The notes under the pieces were generated by a model, which did no database searches, had not been told where the DNA came from, and worked only from the letters and a program-made list of their open reading frames with translations. Below are positions 7,068 to 14,048 of a DNA stretch of 15,556 nt, one piece after another. The DNA comes from CAJCIY01 sp036379355. GTDB lineage: Bacteria > Actinomycetota > Actinomycetes > Mycobacteriales > CAJCIY01. The stretch spans positions 1 through 15,556 of the forward strand of contig DASVGV010000046.1 of assembly GCA_036379355.1 (NCBI GenBank), in the 5' to 3' direction. The translations under genes were made by a program, and so were the position numbers. The number at the start of each line of letters is the position of its first letter. The first letter of the stretch is position 1.

Positions 7068-7984
7068 GGACCGGGTACCTCGGGCCCGCCGGGACCTTCT
7101 GCCACCAGGCTCTCCTGTCCGTGGGAACGGCCGGCGACCACGTTCCCCTCGCGTCCACCCCCGCCGCCCTGGCGGCCGTCCGCGCGGGCGACGTGGACCA
7201 GGCACTGGTGCCGTTCGAGAACTCCGTCGAAGGCTCGGTCCCGCCGACGCTCGACGGGCTCGCCGACCTCGAGTCACCGCCGCTGGTCGTTCGCGCCGAG
7301 GTGCTCCTGGACGTGCACTTCGTCCTGCTCGTACGCCCGGGCACGACTCTGGCCGACGTGCACACGGTCGCGACGCACCCGCATGCCGAAGCCCAGTGCC
7401 GGTCGTGGCTGGCGGCGCGGCTCCCCGGCGCGGAGCTGGTGCCGGCAGCGTCGACGTCGACCGCCGCCCGTGACGTCGCGGCCGGGCGCTACGACGCCGC
7501 CGTGTCCGCGCCCGCCGCCGCGACGGTGCACGGCCTGGCCGTCGCGGCCGACGACATCGCCGACACCACGGGCGGCGTGACCCGCTTCGTCCTGCTCGCA
7601 CCGCCGTCCGCGCCGCCCGCACCGAGCGGCGCGGACCGCACGACGATGGTGCTGTACGAGCGGGGGGACGCCCCCGGGGCGCTCGCGCAGATGCTGGCCG
7701 AGTTCGCGGCCCGCGGCGTGAACCTCACCCGGCTCGAGTCCCGCCCCACGGGCGCGGCGCTCGGCGACTACTGCTTCCACGTCGACGCCGACGGGCACGT
7801 GGCCGAGGCCCGGGTCGGCGAGACCCTCACCGCGCTGCGCCGGGTCGGGCACGTCCGGTTCCTCGGGTCGTACCCGAAGGCCGATCACTCGCCGTCCGCG
7901 CCGCACCGCGCAGGCAACGACGACACCGACTACGCCGACGCGGATGCGTGGCTGGCCGCAGTACGCCGCGGCGAACGGGTCTAG
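7064..7984 (+). CDS. pheA: Prephenate dehydratase
   Basis: The product is 306 aa from GTG 7064, which overlaps the DUF4446 stop. The enzyme converts prephenate to phenylpyruvate, the committed step to phenylalanine, in the cytosol. The catalytic domain (1-180) has GPAGTF (7-12), PFENSVEGSVP (50-60) and the essential TRF motif (173-175), whose Thr is catalytic. A C-terminal ACT domain (about 193-270) carries LESRP (224-228), the segment involved in allosteric Phe binding, so feedback inhibition by phenylalanine is expected. An acidic tail (about 280-300) ends in AWLAAVRRGERV. It is the monofunctional form without chorismate mutase. The TAG stop is also the start of the candidate serS -10 box. 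Confidence 0.96.
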   Translation: MRTGYLGPAGTFCHQALLSVGTAGDHVPLASTPAALAAVRAGDVDQALVPFENSVEGSVPPTLDGLADLESPPLVVRAEVLLDVHFVLLVRPGTTLADVHTVATHPHAEAQCRSWLAARLPGAELVPAASTSTAARDVAAGRYDAAVSAPAAATVHGLAVAADDIADTTGGVTRFVLLAPPSAPPAPSGADRTTMVLYERGDAPGALAQMLAEFAARGVNLTRLESRPTGAALGDYCFHVDADGHVAEARVGETLTALRRVGHVRFLGSYPKADHSPSAPHRAGNDDTDYADADAWLAAVRRGERV

Positions 7985-7987
7985 GGT
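7982..7987 (+). promoter_or_regulatory. Candidate -10 box (TAGGGT) built on the pheA stop codon; serS promoter
   Basis: TAGGGT matches TANNNT, and its first three bases are the pheA stop. It ends 8 nt before a GTG at 7996. Transcription starting there would produce an mRNA that begins with the 18-codon frame described at 7996-8052, about 53 nt upstream of the serS start. No clear -35 box is visible. Confidence 0.45.
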
Positions 7988-7995
7988 CGGCGCGC

Positions 7996-8052
7996 GTGAC
8001 CGTGCTCCTCGGCCCGATCCGGGCGTGTCCCCCGGCGGCGGTGCGGCCGTGA
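7996..8052 (+). CDS. Candidate leaderless 18-codon upstream reading frame coupled to serS
   Basis: GTG 7996 lies 8 nt after a TAGGGT box and opens the frame VTVLLGPIRACPPAAVRP. It ends at TGA 8050-8052, which overlaps the serS start GTG 8049-8051 in a GTGA quartet, the same overlap used elsewhere in this window for coupled genes. The region before the serS start is poor as a Shine-Dalgarno sequence (mixed C/G, no GGAG), so coupling could supply ribosomes. The peptide has no serine codons, which argues against classical serine attenuation. It has four prolines, including one Pro-Pro. Its expression is an inference from position only. Confidence 0.35.
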   Translation: MTVLLGPIRACPPAAVRP

Positions 8053-9305
8053 TCGACCTGCGCGCGCTGCGCGACGATCCGGGGCGGGTCCGCGCGTCGC
8101 AGGCCGCCCGAGGCGAGCCGGACGACGCGGTCGACGCGCTGCTGGCCGCCGACGAGGCGCGTCGTGCCGCCGTCACCCGCGCCGACGGGCTGCGCGCCGC
8201 GCAGAAGGAGGCCTCCCAGTCGGTGCGGTCCGCCTCCGCCGAGGACCGGCCCGCGGTCCTCGAACGGGCCAAGGCGCTGGCCGCGGAGGTCAAGGCGGCC
8301 GAGGCCGAGCAGGCCGCGGCGGACGCCGCGTTGCGCGCCGCGCACCTCGCCGTCCCGAACGTCGTCGAGGGCGCTCCGCCCGGCGGCGAGGCGGACTTCG
8401 TGGTCCTCCGCGACGTCGGCACACCTCCCGACATCGCCGCTCCCCGCGACCACCTCGAGATCGCGGAGGGCCTGCGGGCGATCGACACCGAGCGCGGGGC
8501 GAAGGTCGCCGGCGCGCGCTTCTACTTCCTCACCGGCGTGGGGGCCCTGCTCCAGCTCGGCCTGCTCCAGCTCGCGATGGCCCAGGCAGTCGACAACGGC
8601 TTCACCCCGATGATCACGCCCTCCCTGGTCGCGCCGCCGGTCATGGAGGGCACCGGCTTCCTCGGCGCGCACGCCGCCGAGGTCTACCGGCTGGAGGCGG
8701 ACGACCTCTACCTCGTGGGCACGTCCGAGGTACCGCTGGCCGGTTACCACATGGGCGAGGTCCTCGACCTGTCCGCAGGTCCCCTTCGGTACGCCGGATG
8801 GTCGTCGTGCTATCGCCGGGAGGCGGGGTCGTACGGCAAGGACACCCGCGGCATCATCCGCGTCCACCAGTTCGACAAGGTGGAGATGTTCGTCTACTGC
8901 GACCCGGCCGAGGCGGCGGACGAGCACCAGCGCCTGCTCGCGTGGGAGGAGGAGATGCTGGCGAAGGTGCAGGTCCCGTACCGCGTGATCGACACGGCGG
9001 CGGGCGACCTCGGGTCGAGTGCCGCCCGCAAGTTCGACTGCGAGGCGTGGGTTCCTTCGCAGGGGACCTACCGCGAGCTCACCTCGACGTCGAACTGCAC
9101 GACCTTCCAGGCCCGCCGCCTCGGCATCCGGTTCCGCGACGCCGACGGCCGGCCGCAGACCTGCGCGACTCTCAACGGCACGCTGGCCACGACGCGCTGG
9201 CTGGTGGCGATCCTCGAGAACCACCAGCAGCCGGACGGCTCCGTCGTCGTTCCGGCGGCGCTCCGGCCGTACGTCGGCGGCCGCGAGCTGCTCAGCCCGG
9301 CCTGA
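8049..9305 (+). CDS. serS: Seryl-tRNA synthetase
   Basis: The product is 418 aa, the normal length of a bacterial class II SerRS. It charges tRNA-Ser (and tRNA-Sec where present) with serine. GTG 8049 gives the canonical opening VIDLRALRDDPGRVRAS. The N-terminal antiparallel coiled coil that grips the tRNA long arm covers about 27-102. The catalytic domain has GTSEVPLAGYHMGE (224-237), the motif 2 region with CYRREAGSYGKDTRGIIRVH (254-273) and HQFDKVEMF (273-281), TSTSNCTTFQARR (345-357) and the motif 3 region NGTLATTRWLVAILENHQ (376-393). The NGTLATTR form is usual in actinobacteria. The HAD gene follows 2 nt after the stop. The start is overlapped by a possible upstream short frame. Confidence 0.97.
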   Translation: MIDLRALRDDPGRVRASQAARGEPDDAVDALLAADEARRAAVTRADGLRAAQKEASQSVRSASAEDRPAVLERAKALAAEVKAAEAEQAAADAALRAAHLAVPNVVEGAPPGGEADFVVLRDVGTPPDIAAPRDHLEIAEGLRAIDTERGAKVAGARFYFLTGVGALLQLGLLQLAMAQAVDNGFTPMITPSLVAPPVMEGTGFLGAHAAEVYRLEADDLYLVGTSEVPLAGYHMGEVLDLSAGPLRYAGWSSCYRREAGSYGKDTRGIIRVHQFDKVEMFVYCDPAEAADEHQRLLAWEEEMLAKVQVPYRVIDTAAGDLGSSAARKFDCEAWVPSQGTYRELTSTSNCTTFQARRLGIRFRDADGRPQTCATLNGTLATTRWLVAILENHQQPDGSVVVPAALRPYVGGRELLSPA

Positions 9306-9307
9306 CC

Positions 9308-10099
9308 GTGATCCGGCTCGTCGCGACCGACGTCGACGGCACGCTGCTGCAGTCGGACGGAACCCCCTCGGCCGCAACGGTTTCCGCGTTGCGAGGGCTG
9401 ACCGTGCCGTACGTCCTCGTGACCGGTCGCCCGCGCCGATGGGTGGACCGTCTCGCGGCCGACCTCGGGTGCGAGGGCGCGGCAATCGTCGCGAACGGCG
9501 CGCTCACCTACGACCTCGCGACCGGTGCGGTGATCCGCGCACTCACCATCGAGCGGGATGACGCGCGGGCCTGCGCCGAGGCGATCCGGGCGCGGATCCC
9601 GGATGCGCGGTTCGCCGTGGAGTGGGCGTCCGACCCCCCGTTCGCCAGCGAGCCGGACTTCCCCTCCGTGCGTCCCGATCCGACCGCGCCGCATCTCGAC
9701 CTGGCCCAGCTGACCGCCCGGCCAGTCCTGAAGCTGCTGTGCCGCAGTCGTTCCCACGCCGATGTGGAGTCGCTGTACGACGTCGCCCGCAGCGCGTGTG
9801 CCGGCCACCCCGTCGAGCTGACCCACTCCTCCGGCACGGTCGGTCTGCTGGAGATCGCGGCCGCGGGGGTGGACAAGGCCGCCGCCGTCGCGACGTACGC
9901 GCACTCTCTCGGCGTCGCCGCGGACGAGGTGCTCGCGTTCGGCGACGGCTTCAACGACGTGCCGCTCGTCGCGTGGGCCGGCCACGGGGTGGCCGTCGCG
10001 AACGCGCACCCTGCGGTGATCGACGTCGCGGACGAGGTCACCGCCAGCAACGACGAGGACGGCGTCGCGCGCGTGCTCGCCCGGCTGTCGGAGTGCTAG
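9308..10099 (+). CDS. Cof-type HAD-superfamily hydrolase (class IIB)
   Basis: The product is 263 aa from GTG 9308, 2 nt after serS with no ribosome binding site of its own, so it is probably translated by coupling. All HAD motifs are present: DVDGT (residues 8-12, nucleophile Asp8 and general acid Asp10), VTGR (38-41), Lys190 in the GVDKAAAV segment and FGDGFNDVPL (211-220) with the two Mg-binding aspartates. The C2-type cap between about 80 and 180 is that of Cof/YbiV-like phosphatases, which dephosphorylate sugar phosphates or other small phosphates. The substrate cannot be predicted. The stop codon overlaps the opposing VOC stop. Confidence 0.92.
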   Translation: MIRLVATDVDGTLLQSDGTPSAATVSALRGLTVPYVLVTGRPRRWVDRLAADLGCEGAAIVANGALTYDLATGAVIRALTIERDDARACAEAIRARIPDARFAVEWASDPPFASEPDFPSVRPDPTAPHLDLAQLTARPVLKLLCRSRSHADVESLYDVARSACAGHPVELTHSSGTVGLLEIAAAGVDKAAAVATYAHSLGVAADEVLAFGDGFNDVPLVAWAGHGVAVANAHPAVIDVADEVTASNDEDGVARVLARLSEC

Positions 10100-11379
10100 G
10101 GCGCGAGCTGGTGGAGGTAGAGCTCGATGCCCTGGTCGTCTCGGCCGTGGACCTCCAGTCCGTACGGCCGCTGCCGCGGGTCGTCGCACTCCCCGCCGGC
10201 ACCGCGCAGGCGCTCGACGGCGGCCGCGATGTCGTCGACCTGGTAGCACAGCACCGCGCCGAGGCTCAGGGTCCATTCGTCCTGTCGTGCCAGCACCTTC
10301 CGCTCGCCTGGTGACCACATGCCCGTCTCGGGCAGCAGGCCGACCGGGTTGCCGTCGGCGTAGGTCCAGCCGAGCACGTCCGCGTAGAACGCGCGGTCCC
10401 GTTCCCCGTCCTCGACCCCGAACGTGAGGTACGACAGGTCGCCCTGCCGGGCGCGGGCGCCCGGCTCCAAAATCGGTGAGTCGTCGAGCTGGTGCAGCCC
10501 GAACCGCCTGCCCTGCAGGTCGATGCAGTCGCAGAGCGCGCCGTAGTCCTCGTGCTCGATCGGCCCGGCGGTTCCGCCGGCGGCGCGCACGCGGGCGACC
10601 GCCGCCTCGATGTCGTCGACGCGGTAGCCGACCGCGGTCTCGGTCGCGCCAGCGGCCCGCGCGTCGCCCGCCGGCCACAGGAACAGCAGCGGCGACGTGC
10701 CGACCACCTGGTAGCCGACGTGGCGCCCCGGCTTGACCTCCCAGCCGAGCACGCTGGTGTAGAAGCGCCGGGCCCGCTCGGCGTCGGGGACCACCAGTGC
10801 GATCCACGAGACGTCGCCCTCCTTGACGCCGTTGCTGGGCAGTCGCGGCCGCGACGGCATCGGGGCCATGACCATCCAGCGGTGCCCGTACGGGTCGCGG
10901 AGCGTCGCGTTGCGGCCGTATGGCGAGTCGGCCGTCGCGCGCTCGACGGTGGCGCCCCGGTTGGACATCCGCGCGACGACGGCGTCCACGTCGTCGACGT
11001 CCAGGTGCAAGGTGACCGGGACCCCGTCCGGGTCCGGGGCGACCACTCCGATCTCCGGATGCGGGTCCGACAGATAGATCCGCAGGGACGGCAGGTGGAC
11101 CTCGGCGTGCCCGACCCGACCGTCGGGCATCTCGATGAGATCGGTGACGGTGCCGCCCAGGACCTCGGCGTACCAGGCGCTCGCGGCACGCGCGTCGGCG
11201 ACGGCGAGGTACGGGGTGAGCGCCCCGACGGTGACGGGGCGGGCCACTGTGTTGATCACGGGCGGTGCTCCTCTCGCGAGCGCGCGGCTGAGCCGGTCGC
11301 GCAGGTCGGCGGCGAAGGCAGGGTCGGCGGGAACGGCCGTGTCCGCGCCGCGGAGCGCCTCGAACGGGTCAGGACTCAT
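10096..11379 (-). CDS. Three-module VOC (glyoxalase/bleomycin-resistance-like) protein paired with the sigma factor
   Basis: The product is 427 aa from ATG 11379. An AAAGGAG ribosome binding site at 11394-11388 fixes this start; the upstream in-frame GTG 11388 overlaps that site. Residues 1-48 are outside the VOC fold and contain a helix-like segment (DPAFAADLRDRLSRALARG, 19-37). Three VOC modules follow at about 50-172 (PhnB-like, with RDPYGHRWMV at 161-170), 188-298 and 312-425. Each has the VDD turn and W/FY...VLGW or VLGG elements. The beta-1 metal-ligand position, usually His, is replaced in all three (TPYLAV, SWIALV, SYLTFG). Only module 3 keeps the late Glu (GIELYLHQ). It may bind a ligand or protein rather than catalyse. 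It overlaps the sigma gene by 11 nt, so the two are coupled. Confidence 0.88.
   Translation of the reverse strand: MSPDPFEALRGADTAVPADPAFAADLRDRLSRALARGAPPVINTVARPVTVGALTPYLAVADARAASAWYAEVLGGTVTDLIEMPDGRVGHAEVHLPSLRIYLSDPHPEIGVVAPDPDGVPVTLHLDVDDVDAVVARMSNRGATVERATADSPYGRNATLRDPYGHRWMVMAPMPSRPRLPSNGVKEGDVSWIALVVPDAERARRFYTSVLGWEVKPGRHVGYQVVGTSPLLFLWPAGDARAAGATETAVGYRVDDIEAAVARVRAAGGTAGPIEHEDYGALCDCIDLQGRRFGLHQLDDSPILEPGARARQGDLSYLTFGVEDGERDRAFYADVLGWTYADGNPVGLLPETGMWSPGERKVLARQDEWTLSLGAVLCYQVDDIAAAVERLRGAGGECDDPRQRPYGLEVHGRDDQGIELYLHQLAP
10104..10126. other. Inverted repeat just past the HAD stop, inside the VOC C-terminal codons
   Basis: CGAGCT (10104-10109) and AGCTCG (10121-10126) form a perfect 6-bp stem with an 11-nt loop, starting 5 nt after the HAD stop. 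There is no T-run, so it is not a classical terminator. It could help end + strand transcription at this convergent junction, or be a chance result of coding constraint. Confidence 0.22.
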
Positions 11380-11881
11380 CGCCGGCACTCCTTTCGTACG
11401 CGGTGCGGAACGCCGCGCGGGCGCGGACGAGCAGCGCCTCGGTGGCGTGCAGGGTGCGGTCCAGCGCGGCGGCGACCTGGGGGACGGGCAGGTCGTCGAG
11501 ATAGCGCAGCGTCAGTACGGCCCGGTGGTGCGGTCCCAGACCCGACAGCACCTCCTCGGCCCGGAGCCGGTCGAGCGCCACGTCCCACGGATCCTCGTCG
11601 CGACCGCCGGGGAGCGACTCGAGCAGCCGCTGGTCGCGCGCCTGCCGCCGCCAGTGGTCGAGGAGCTTGTGCCGCGCCACGCCGATCAGCCACCCGACGG
11701 TGAGCGGCGGCGCGTCCCGCAACCCCGCGGCGCAGGCGAGGAACGTCTCGCTCGTGAGGTCCTCCGCGACGGCGCGATCCCCGCACCGCCGCAGGAGGTA
11801 TCCGTACACCTGCGGCAACGCCTCGTCGTACAGCGTGAGCAGCTCGGGCCCCCGGTCGGGGGCCGTCCGCGGTGCGCTCAC
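11369..11881 (-). CDS. ECF-like RNA polymerase sigma-70-family factor
   Basis: The product is 170 aa read from GTG 11881. A purine-rich GAGAAGG lies very close upstream, so the start is not certain; longer readings run back into the rfbB 3' end. The sigma-2 region spans about 15-80, with YGYLLRRCGDRAVAEDLTSE (26-45) and WLIGVARHKLLDHWRRQAR (64-82). The sigma-4 helix-turn-helix covers about 105-162, with LTLRYLDDLPVPQVAAAL (123-140) and the recognition stretch DRTLHATEALLVRARAAFR (141-159). There is no sigma-3 region, which is the ECF layout. No zinc-finger anti-sigma gene is adjacent. The VOC gene overlaps the 3' end by 11 nt, an arrangement I recall from other actinobacteria. The target promoters are unknown. 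Confidence 0.88.
   Translation of the reverse strand: MSAPRTAPDRGPELLTLYDEALPQVYGYLLRRCGDRAVAEDLTSETFLACAAGLRDAPPLTVGWLIGVARHKLLDHWRRQARDQRLLESLPGGRDEDPWDVALDRLRAEEVLSGLGPHHRAVLTLRYLDDLPVPQVAAALDRTLHATEALLVRARAAFRTAYERSAGDES
11388..11394 (-). promoter_or_regulatory. Shine-Dalgarno (AAAGGAG) fixing the VOC start inside the sigma gene
   Basis: On the - strand AAAGGAG (11394 to 11388) is followed by 8 nt and ATG 11379. The site lies within the last codons of the sigma gene, so VOC translation can re-initiate as ribosomes finish sigma. Confidence 0.75.
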
Positions 11882-11918
11882 CCCTTCTCGTCGTCCCGGC
11901 GGCGGTTTCTCCGACGCC

Positions 11919-12914
11919 CTAGCGCCCGAGTCCTGCGTAGATCTGCTCGGTGGCGGCCTTCTTCGGCTCCCACCAGGCGCGGTTGTCGGCGTACCAGCGC
12001 ACGGTGGCCTCCAGGCCGGCACGGAAGTCGGTGTACCGCGGCGCCCACCCGAGCTCTGTGCGCAGCTTCGTCGAGTCGATCGCGTACCGCAGGTCGTGGC
12101 CGGGACGGTCGTTGACGTGCTCGAAGAAGTCGGCCGGCTTGCCGAGGACCTCCAGCAGGGTCGCGATGACGTCCCGGTTGGAGACCTCGCCGTCGGCGCC
12201 GATCAGGTAGGTCTCGCCGATCCGGCCCTTCTCGAGGATGAGGTGGACGGCCGCGTTGTGGTCGTCGACATGGATCCAGTCCCGCACGTTCGCGCCGCTG
12301 CCGTAGAGCTTGGGCCGCACGCCGTCCAGCAGGTTCGTCACCTGCCGTGGGATGAACTTCTCCACGTGCTGGTACGGCCCGTAGTTGTTGCTGCAGTTGG
12401 AGATCGTCGCCGGGAGGCCGTAGGTGCGCACCCAGGCGCGCACCAGCAGGTCGGCCGACGCCTTGGTCGACGAGTACGGGCTCGACGGGTTGTACGGCGT
12501 CGCCTCGGTGAACCGCGCGGGGTCGCCCAGCTCCAGGTCTCCGAAGACCTCGTCGGTCGAGATGTGGTGCAGCCGGGTGCCGTGCCGCCGTACCGCCTCC
12601 AGCAGCTCGTACGTGCCGAGCACGTTGGTGCGGACGAACGCGCCCGGGTCGGCGATCGAGTTGTCGTTGTGCGACTCCGCCGCGAAGTGCACCACCACGT
12701 CGTGGTCGCCGACCAGCCGGTCGACGAGCGGCCGGTCCGTCACGTCGCCGACGACGAGCGTCACCGACTCGGCCACCGGGGCGAGCGACGCCCGGTCACC
12801 CCCGTAGGTCAGTGCGTCGAGGACGGTCACCTCGAACTCGGGATGCTCCCGGACGGTCTGGTGGACGAAGTTGGCGCCGATGAACCCGGCGCCACCCGTG
12901 ACGAGCATGCGCAT
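11919..12914 (-). CDS. rfbB: dTDP-glucose 4,6-dehydratase
   Basis: The product is 331 aa, the normal length. It is a cytosolic short-chain dehydrogenase-fold enzyme that converts dTDP-D-glucose to dTDP-4-keto-6-deoxy-D-glucose, the second step to dTDP-L-rhamnose and other deoxysugars. The NAD-binding motif GGAGFIG is at residues 7-13, the dehydratase triad STDEVFGD at 119-126 (Asp121-Glu122) and the YSSTK active site at 147-151 (Tyr147, Lys151). NNYGPYQHVEKFIPR (176-190) and RDWIHVDDHN (211-220) are also conserved. The start is ATG 12914; a second ATG two codons later is also possible. The other rhamnose genes (rmlA, rmlC, rmlD) are not in the window. It follows the phosphotransferase by 23 nt and precedes the sigma gene by 37 nt. 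Confidence 0.95.
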   Translation of the reverse strand: MRMLVTGGAGFIGANFVHQTVREHPEFEVTVLDALTYGGDRASLAPVAESVTLVVGDVTDRPLVDRLVGDHDVVVHFAAESHNDNSIADPGAFVRTNVLGTYELLEAVRRHGTRLHHISTDEVFGDLELGDPARFTEATPYNPSSPYSSTKASADLLVRAWVRTYGLPATISNCSNNYGPYQHVEKFIPRQVTNLLDGVRPKLYGSGANVRDWIHVDDHNAAVHLILEKGRIGETYLIGADGEVSNRDVIATLLEVLGKPADFFEHVNDRPGHDLRYAIDSTKLRTELGWAPRYTDFRAGLEATVRWYADNRAWWEPKKAATEQIYAGLGR

Positions 12915-12937
12915 GTGCGCAGTGTCTCAAAGCGGCG

Positions 12938-13993
12938 TCACATCTGCCGGAGCCGCGTGAGGGCCGCCTCGGCCCGCTCGACGATCTGGTCGCGGAGCGG
13001 GCTCGCGTCGAAGCCGTCGTCGCCCATCACCCCGGACTGGTAGCGGGTGAGCACGCCGGCGCTGATGCAGCAGCCGCGCCAGATCGCGAAGGCCACGTAG
13101 AAGTCGATGGCCGACAGGTCGGCGCCCGACCGCTCGCCGTACCGCTCGACCAACCAGGAGCGCGGCGGGAACCCGGGCAGCACCGACGGGGGCGCGGCGC
13201 CTCCGGGACCGGCGTACGCCTCGCCGGGCTCGGCCCACGACGACAGCAGCCAGCCGAGGTCCGCCAGCGGGTCGCCCAGAGTCGCCAGCTCCCAGTCCAG
13301 GACGGCCCGGATGCGGCCGTCCGGGCCGCACATCATGTTGCCGAGCCGGAAGTCGCCGTGGACGATCCCGGTGCGCGCCTCGGCCGGGACGCGCTCGCTC
13401 AGCCGGTCGTGCACCTCGCCGATGGCGATGATGTCGGTGCAGCTGGACTGGTCCCACTGACGCTTCCACCGCCGCAGCTGCCGCTGGACGTATCCCTCGC
13501 GCCGGCCGATGTCCCCGAGGCCGACCGCGTCCACGTCGACGCCGTGCAGCGCCACCATGGTGTCGACGAGGCTCCCGGCCGCCGCGAGCCGGGCGTCGGG
13601 GGACAGCGCCTCGGCCGCCGCCGCATCGTGCGGCACGAGCCCCTCGACGTACGACATCACGTAGAACGGGGCGCCGATGACGTCACCGGTCTCGTCGCGG
13701 GCGAGCGCGTCGGCTACGGGGACCGCCGTGCCGCGCAGCGCGTCGATGAACCGCCACTCGCGGCCCATGTCGTGCGCGCTCTCCAGGACGCCGCCCTGGG
13801 GCGGGCGGCGCAGGACGACCACGCGCCCGTCGGCACCCGTGAGGCCGTACGTCAGGTTCGACCGACCGCCCGAAATCAGCTCGGCGCGGACCGGTGGTTC
13901 GAGGGCGATGCCGTGTTCGGCGAGCCAACGCTCGACCCGGTCGACCGGGAGCTCGGTGTGCTCGCCGTGGCCGTGCGGGGCAGTGCGGGCCAT
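12938..13993 (-). CDS. Phosphotransferase-family protein (APH fold, ACAD10/11-like)
   Basis: The product is 351 aa from ATG 13993, with GGAG at 14002-13999 five nt upstream. The fold is that of aminoglycoside/choline kinases. Landmarks are ISGGRSNLTYGL (40-51) as the nucleotide loop, VLRRPPQGGVLESAHDMGRE (60-79), VMSYVEGLV (112-120), the catalytic loop VHGDFRLGNMM (211-221, with Asp214 and Asn219) and the metal-binding Asp233 in LDWELATLGDP. The AHDM and RRPP features are those of the kinase-like domain of ACAD10/ACAD11, which phosphorylates 4-hydroxyacyl-CoA during hydroxy-fatty-acid breakdown. The usual acyl-CoA dehydrogenase neighbour is not visible here. It is unlikely to be an antibiotic resistance gene. 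Confidence 0.9.
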   Translation of the reverse strand: MARTAPHGHGEHTELPVDRVERWLAEHGIALEPPVRAELISGGRSNLTYGLTGADGRVVVLRRPPQGGVLESAHDMGREWRFIDALRGTAVPVADALARDETGDVIGAPFYVMSYVEGLVPHDAAAAEALSPDARLAAAGSLVDTMVALHGVDVDAVGLGDIGRREGYVQRQLRRWKRQWDQSSCTDIIAIGEVHDRLSERVPAEARTGIVHGDFRLGNMMCGPDGRIRAVLDWELATLGDPLADLGWLLSSWAEPGEAYAGPGGAAPPSVLPGFPPRSWLVERYGERSGADLSAIDFYVAFAIWRGCCISAGVLTRYQSGVMGDDGFDASPLRDQIVERAEAALTRLRQM

Positions 13994-14048
13994 GCGTTCT
14001 CCGTTCGCGACGCCGGTCCCGGCACCTTCTCACGCGCCGCGCGGCGGC

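Noticed and set aside
7985..8048. T-box riboswitch upstream of serS
   Set aside because: The leader is only about 50-60 nt, far too short for a T-box, and no T-box consensus or terminator/antiterminator pair is visible.
7827..9485. Long - strand frame (552 codons) opposite serS
   Set aside because: It is the antisense shadow of serS with Arg/Ala/Gly/Asp-biased composition. No start signal or motif is seen, and serS is unambiguous on the other strand.
9068..10807. Long - strand frame crossing the HAD and VOC genes
   Set aside because: It overlaps two well-supported genes in other frames and has no recognisable domain.
10096..11379. Bleomycin or other drug-resistance determinant based on VOC domains
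   Set aside because: There are three degenerate modules in one chain, metal-ligand positions are lost, and the gene is coupled to a sigma factor. This speaks for a regulatory or binding role rather than a single-domain resistance protein.
11135..13043. Long + strand frames opposite the sigma, rfbB and VOC genes
   Set aside because: They are shadows of strongly supported - strand genes. They show no conserved motifs, and their codon use is inverted relative to the real genes.
12938..13993. Aminoglycoside phosphotransferase (resistance gene)
   Set aside because: The APH fold is present, but the RRPP/AHDM segments and overall layout are those of the ACAD10/11-like acyl-CoA-associated group. 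Nothing suggests antibiotic binding.
14034..14048. GC palindrome (GCCGCGCGGC at 14036-14045) after bpa as a terminator
   Set aside because: It has no loop and no T-run, and similar GC palindromes are frequent in such DNA. It is not distinguishable from background.
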